Assembly: GCA_008012315.1 (NCBI GenBank)
Contig: SSEL01000078.1
Span: 1 to 34,010 of the forward strand
DNA: 34,010 nucleotides
Origin: Rhodospirillaceae bacterium
GTDB taxonomy: Bacteria > Pseudomonadota > Alphaproteobacteria > Dongiales > Dongiaceae
Direction of reading: 5' to 3'
Shown: positions 31,967 to 34,010 of the stretch, in pieces
How the letters are laid out: every line of letters begins with the position of its first letter
Position numbering within the stretch: position 1 is the first letter of the stretch
The notes under the pieces: generated by a model
Databases searched by the model: none
Told to the model about the DNA's origin: nothing
The model's input: the letters and a program-made list of their open reading frames with translations, nothing else
Position numbers and translations under genes: made by a program

Positions 31967-31994
31967 TTGCCACTGTCACGGAGACGGTTATAGA
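31967..31994 (+). promoter_or_regulatory. Candidate promoter of mdh
   Basis: TTGCCA (31967-31972) is followed after 16 bp by TATAGA (31989-31994). Transcription would start about 85 nt before the mdh ATG. It is the best sigma-70-like match in the stretch 31820-32084. Confidence 0.45.
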
Positions 31995-32084
31995 GTGCCC
32001 CACGCCGGTCTTGCCCGCCGCATCTTTCGGTGCCGCGCGGCCGGCTTTGACTCGACCGCCTTATTCAGAAAGGGACCTCATATT

Positions 32085-33068
32085 ATGTCGAAACCCGCTG
32101 TTCGCGTGGCAGTGACCGGTGCAGCCGGCCAGATCTGCTATTCGCTGCTGTTCCGCATCGCCAATGGCGATCTGTTCGGCAAGGACCAGCCGGTCATCCT
32201 GCAGCTTCTCGACCTGCCGCAGGCCCAGAAGGCGGTCAATGGCGTGGTCATGGAACTGGAAGATTGCGCCTTCCCGCTGCTCAGCGGCGTGGTTGTGACC
32301 GACGATCCGAAGACCGCCTTCCGCGATATCGATGCTGCTCTGCTGGTCGGCGCCCGCCCGCGCTCCCAGGGCATGGAGCGCCGCGACCTGCTTTCCGCCA
32401 ATGCCGAGATCTTCAAGGTGCAGGGCCGCGCGCTCAATGAAGCCGCGAAGCGCGATGTGAAGGTGCTGGTGGTCGGCAACCCGGCCAACACCAATGCCTA
32501 TATCACCATGAAGAGCGCACCGGACCTGCCGGCCGGCAATATCACCGCCATGCTGCGGCTCGACCACAACCGCGCCGTCTCGCAACTGGCGGCGAAGGCC
32601 GGCGTCGGCCCCGCCGATATCGAGAAGGTCGCCGTCTGGGGCAACCACTCCCCCACCATGTATGCCGATTACCGTTTCGCAACGGCCAAGGGCAAGCCGC
32701 TGCCGAAGCTGATCAATGACGAAACCTGGTACCGCGAAACCCTGATCCCGACCGTCGGCAAGCGCGGCGGTGCGATCATCGAAGCGCGCGGCGCCTCCTC
32801 CGCCGCCTCGGCCGCCAATGCCGCGATCGATCACATGCGCGACTGGGTCCAGGGCAGCAATGGCCGCTGGGTCTCGATGGGCGTTCCTTCCGACGGTTCC
32901 TATGGCATTCCCGAAGGCATCATCTACGGCGTGCCGGCGACCTGTGCCGGCGGCAAGTATGAGCGCGTGAAGAGCCTGGAGATCGACGACTTCTCCCGCA
33001 AGATGATGGACAAGACGCTCGCCGAACTGGTCGAAGAGCGCGACGCGGTTGCCGATCTGCTGAAATAA
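32085..33068 (+). CDS. mdh: Malate dehydrogenase (NAD), MDH type with TGAAGQI motif
   Basis: A 327-residue citric-acid-cycle enzyme interconverting malate and oxaloacetate. It begins MSKPAVRVAVTGAAGQICYS, the NAD-binding glycine motif; the ATG at 32085 has AAGGGA upstream, and an in-frame codon at 31995 only adds unrelated sequence. Active-site features are ALLVGARPRSQGMERRDLL (substrate-binding Arg pair), VVGNPANTNAY, and the catalytic His in AVWGNHSPTMYAD. It belongs to the cytosolic-type MDH group common in Betaproteobacteria and in eukaryotic cytosol, not the LDH-like MDH usual in alphaproteobacteria, so transfer or an ancient replacement is possible. A Cys replaces the usual Gly/Ala after GQI. 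Confidence 0.95.
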   Translation: MSKPAVRVAVTGAAGQICYSLLFRIANGDLFGKDQPVILQLLDLPQAQKAVNGVVMELEDCAFPLLSGVVVTDDPKTAFRDIDAALLVGARPRSQGMERRDLLSANAEIFKVQGRALNEAAKRDVKVLVVGNPANTNAYITMKSAPDLPAGNITAMLRLDHNRAVSQLAAKAGVGPADIEKVAVWGNHSPTMYADYRFATAKGKPLPKLINDETWYRETLIPTVGKRGGAIIEARGASSAASAANAAIDHMRDWVQGSNGRWVSMGVPSDGSYGIPEGIIYGVPATCAGGKYERVKSLEIDDFSRKMMDKTLAELVEERDAVADLLK

Positions 33069-33090
33069 GCGGATCGCTCCGATTGAGATG

Positions 33091-33125
33091 AAGGCGGTGG
33101 TGCCGGGGCACCGCCGCCTTTTTCT
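33091..33125 (+). terminator. Intrinsic terminator of mdh
   Basis: AAGGCGGTGGTGCC (33091-33104) pairs with GGCACCGCCGCCTT (33107-33120), one G-U pair in the stem, followed by TTTCTTTGCTCTTTTTTG. It begins 22 bp after the mdh stop. Confidence 0.88.
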
Positions 33126-33302
33126 TTGCTCTTTTTTGCGGCCGGGTTTCGGGGAACGGGCCGCTGCCCGATCTGTTCCGGTGATGAGTGCCGCTCATCG
33201 TGCGAAACAGCATGGTTCGCTGCGGCGAAAGCTGCGAAGCGGGGCACTCTCCAGTTATCGACGCGCAATAACAGTGCGAAACCGACAGAGTGGAGACAGG
33301 CA

Positions 33303-33737
33303 ATGAAAGTAGCGAAGATCATGTCGAGCGATGTGCATATCGCCAGCCCGAACGATTCCGTCGAAGAGATCGCCCGCATCATGGCCTCGGAGGATATCGG
33401 CTTCCTGCCGGTCGGCGAGAATGACCGCCTGATTGGCACCATCACCGATCGCGACATCGTCATTCGCGGCGTCGCCTCCGGCAAGGATGGCGATGCCAGG
33501 GTGCGCGACGTGATGACCCGGGAAGTGAAATATTGCTTCTCCGATGAAGAGATCGACCATGTGATCGAAAACATGGGCGATCTCCAGATACGCCGCCTGC
33601 CGGTGATCAACCGCGACAAGCGCCTGGTCGGCGTCGTCTCCCTGGCCGACGCCGCCTTGAAGCATGATCCTGAAGCAACGGGTTCCGCTTTGACCGGCGT
33701 GGTCGAACCGGGCGGCCACCACACGCAGATGCAGTAG
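33303..33737 (+). CDS. CBS-domain protein
   Basis: A 144-residue cytosolic protein made of two CBS motifs forming one Bateman module: MKVAKIMSSDVHIASPNDSVEEIARIM through VGENDRLIGTITDRDIVIRGVA, then VRDVMTREVKYCFSDEEIDHVIENM through NRDKRLVGVVSLADAALKH. The TDRD and SLAD adenosine-binding signatures are present. Stand-alone CBS proteins sense AMP/ATP-type ligands. ATG 33303 follows GGAGACAGG; longer in-frame codons to 33126 run through the mdh terminator and are rejected. It has its own transcription unit, since a terminator lies upstream. Confidence 0.9.
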   Translation: MKVAKIMSSDVHIASPNDSVEEIARIMASEDIGFLPVGENDRLIGTITDRDIVIRGVASGKDGDARVRDVMTREVKYCFSDEEIDHVIENMGDLQIRRLPVINRDKRLVGVVSLADAALKHDPEATGSALTGVVEPGGHHTQMQ

Positions 33738-33796
33738 ATACCAACGCAAAAAGCCACGGCGGCTTCTGGAAGTCGATCCAGGAGCCGTCGTGCCAT

Positions 33797-33844
33797 GCGC
33801 GGAACGCTCCAGGCCTCGCAGCGCGGAACGCCTCAGGCCTCGCA
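33797..33844. repeat. Tandem duplication of a 24-bp unit
   Basis: GCGCGGAACGCTCCAGGCCT-CGCA (33797-33820) is repeated almost exactly at 33821-33844 (two differences, CTCC against CCTC). It lies 60 bp after the CBS stop, in a stretch (33738-34010) with no gene. Confidence 0.75.
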
Positions 33845-33951
33845 CCGGCCTCCACCATCACCCTCACCCTCCGTACGGCCCAATAACCGGTGAGTTAGCA
33901 ATCGGTTGCCGCCCTCTCGCCTCTTAACGGATGCCAGAGGCGGTCTTTGCC

Positions 33952-33982
33952 TGATGTGTAATATATTGTTGATTATACATCA
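33952..33982. promoter_or_regulatory. AT-rich inverted repeat, candidate operator for a gene outside the window
   Basis: TGATGTGTAAT (33952-33962) and ATTATACATCA (33972-33982) match at 10 of 11 positions with a 9-bp centre. The surrounding 60 bp are far richer in AT than the rest of the window, as expected for a promoter or a border to foreign DNA. The gene it would serve is not visible. Confidence 0.45.
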
Positions 33983-34010
33983 ATATACCGGATAGAATTG
34001 CTAATAAATC

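Overview
The window is GC-rich and reads as chromosomal DNA of an alphaproteobacterium, probably close to the Rhodospirillales. This rests on the look of the proteins (a FecI/FecR/STN-receptor iron system, an alphaproteobacterial-type NsrR, a PAS_5 protein next to a class III cyclase, a group II globin) and on short palindromic intergenic repeats built around a GGACTTGATCCGG-like core. The genus is inference. There are no tRNA or rRNA genes, no CRISPR array and no prophage or transposase.

Layout. 1-6808 is an iron-uptake locus: the end of an ECF sigma factor, a FecR-type anti-sigma factor, a Fur box, an STN-containing TonB-dependent receptor, two small membrane proteins and a PepSY membrane protein. 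A membrane protein and a convergent GNAT acetyltransferase follow (6937-8581). 8901-11783 is a cobalt-uptake operon, cbiMNQO, behind a sigma-70-like promoter and a cobalamin riboswitch. 11761-15913 holds a group II truncated hemoglobin, an Hsp20 chaperone, a CIRCE element with groEL but no adjacent groES, and a ribosome hibernation factor fused to a cold-shock-like domain.

16371-21813 is a decaying accessory stretch. It has a 2-oxoglutarate oxygenase, an AI-2E transporter broken by one frameshift, remnants of a LysR regulator and of an amino-acid-binding protein that face away from each other across a deletion scar, a glycine-zipper lipoprotein with a Rap1a-like secreted protein, a homocysteine S-methyltransferase, and a TetR C-terminal remnant. 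22098-26632 carries a host-attachment (eRF1-like) protein, a 49-residue DUF3096 protein, a methyltransferase, a PAS protein, an adenylate cyclase and a histidine phosphatase. 26956-28103 is a nitrosative-stress pair: a group III truncated hemoglobin and an NsrR-like repressor with a well-matched operator in its own promoter. 28397-31819 has an allene-oxide-cyclase-like secreted protein, acetoacetate decarboxylase, and a thiolase whose promoter holds a perfect 20-bp palindrome. Malate dehydrogenase with a clear terminator and a CBS-domain protein close the window.

The genes describe an aerobic or microaerobic free-living heterotroph with regulated iron and cobalt import, heat-shock and ribosome-hibernation responses, and NO/O2 globins. 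I found no convincing new multi-gene system. The items most worth a second look are the NsrR operator, the double-truncation scar at about 19280, the thiolase palindrome, the orphan CIRCE-groEL, and the paired palindromic repeat family.
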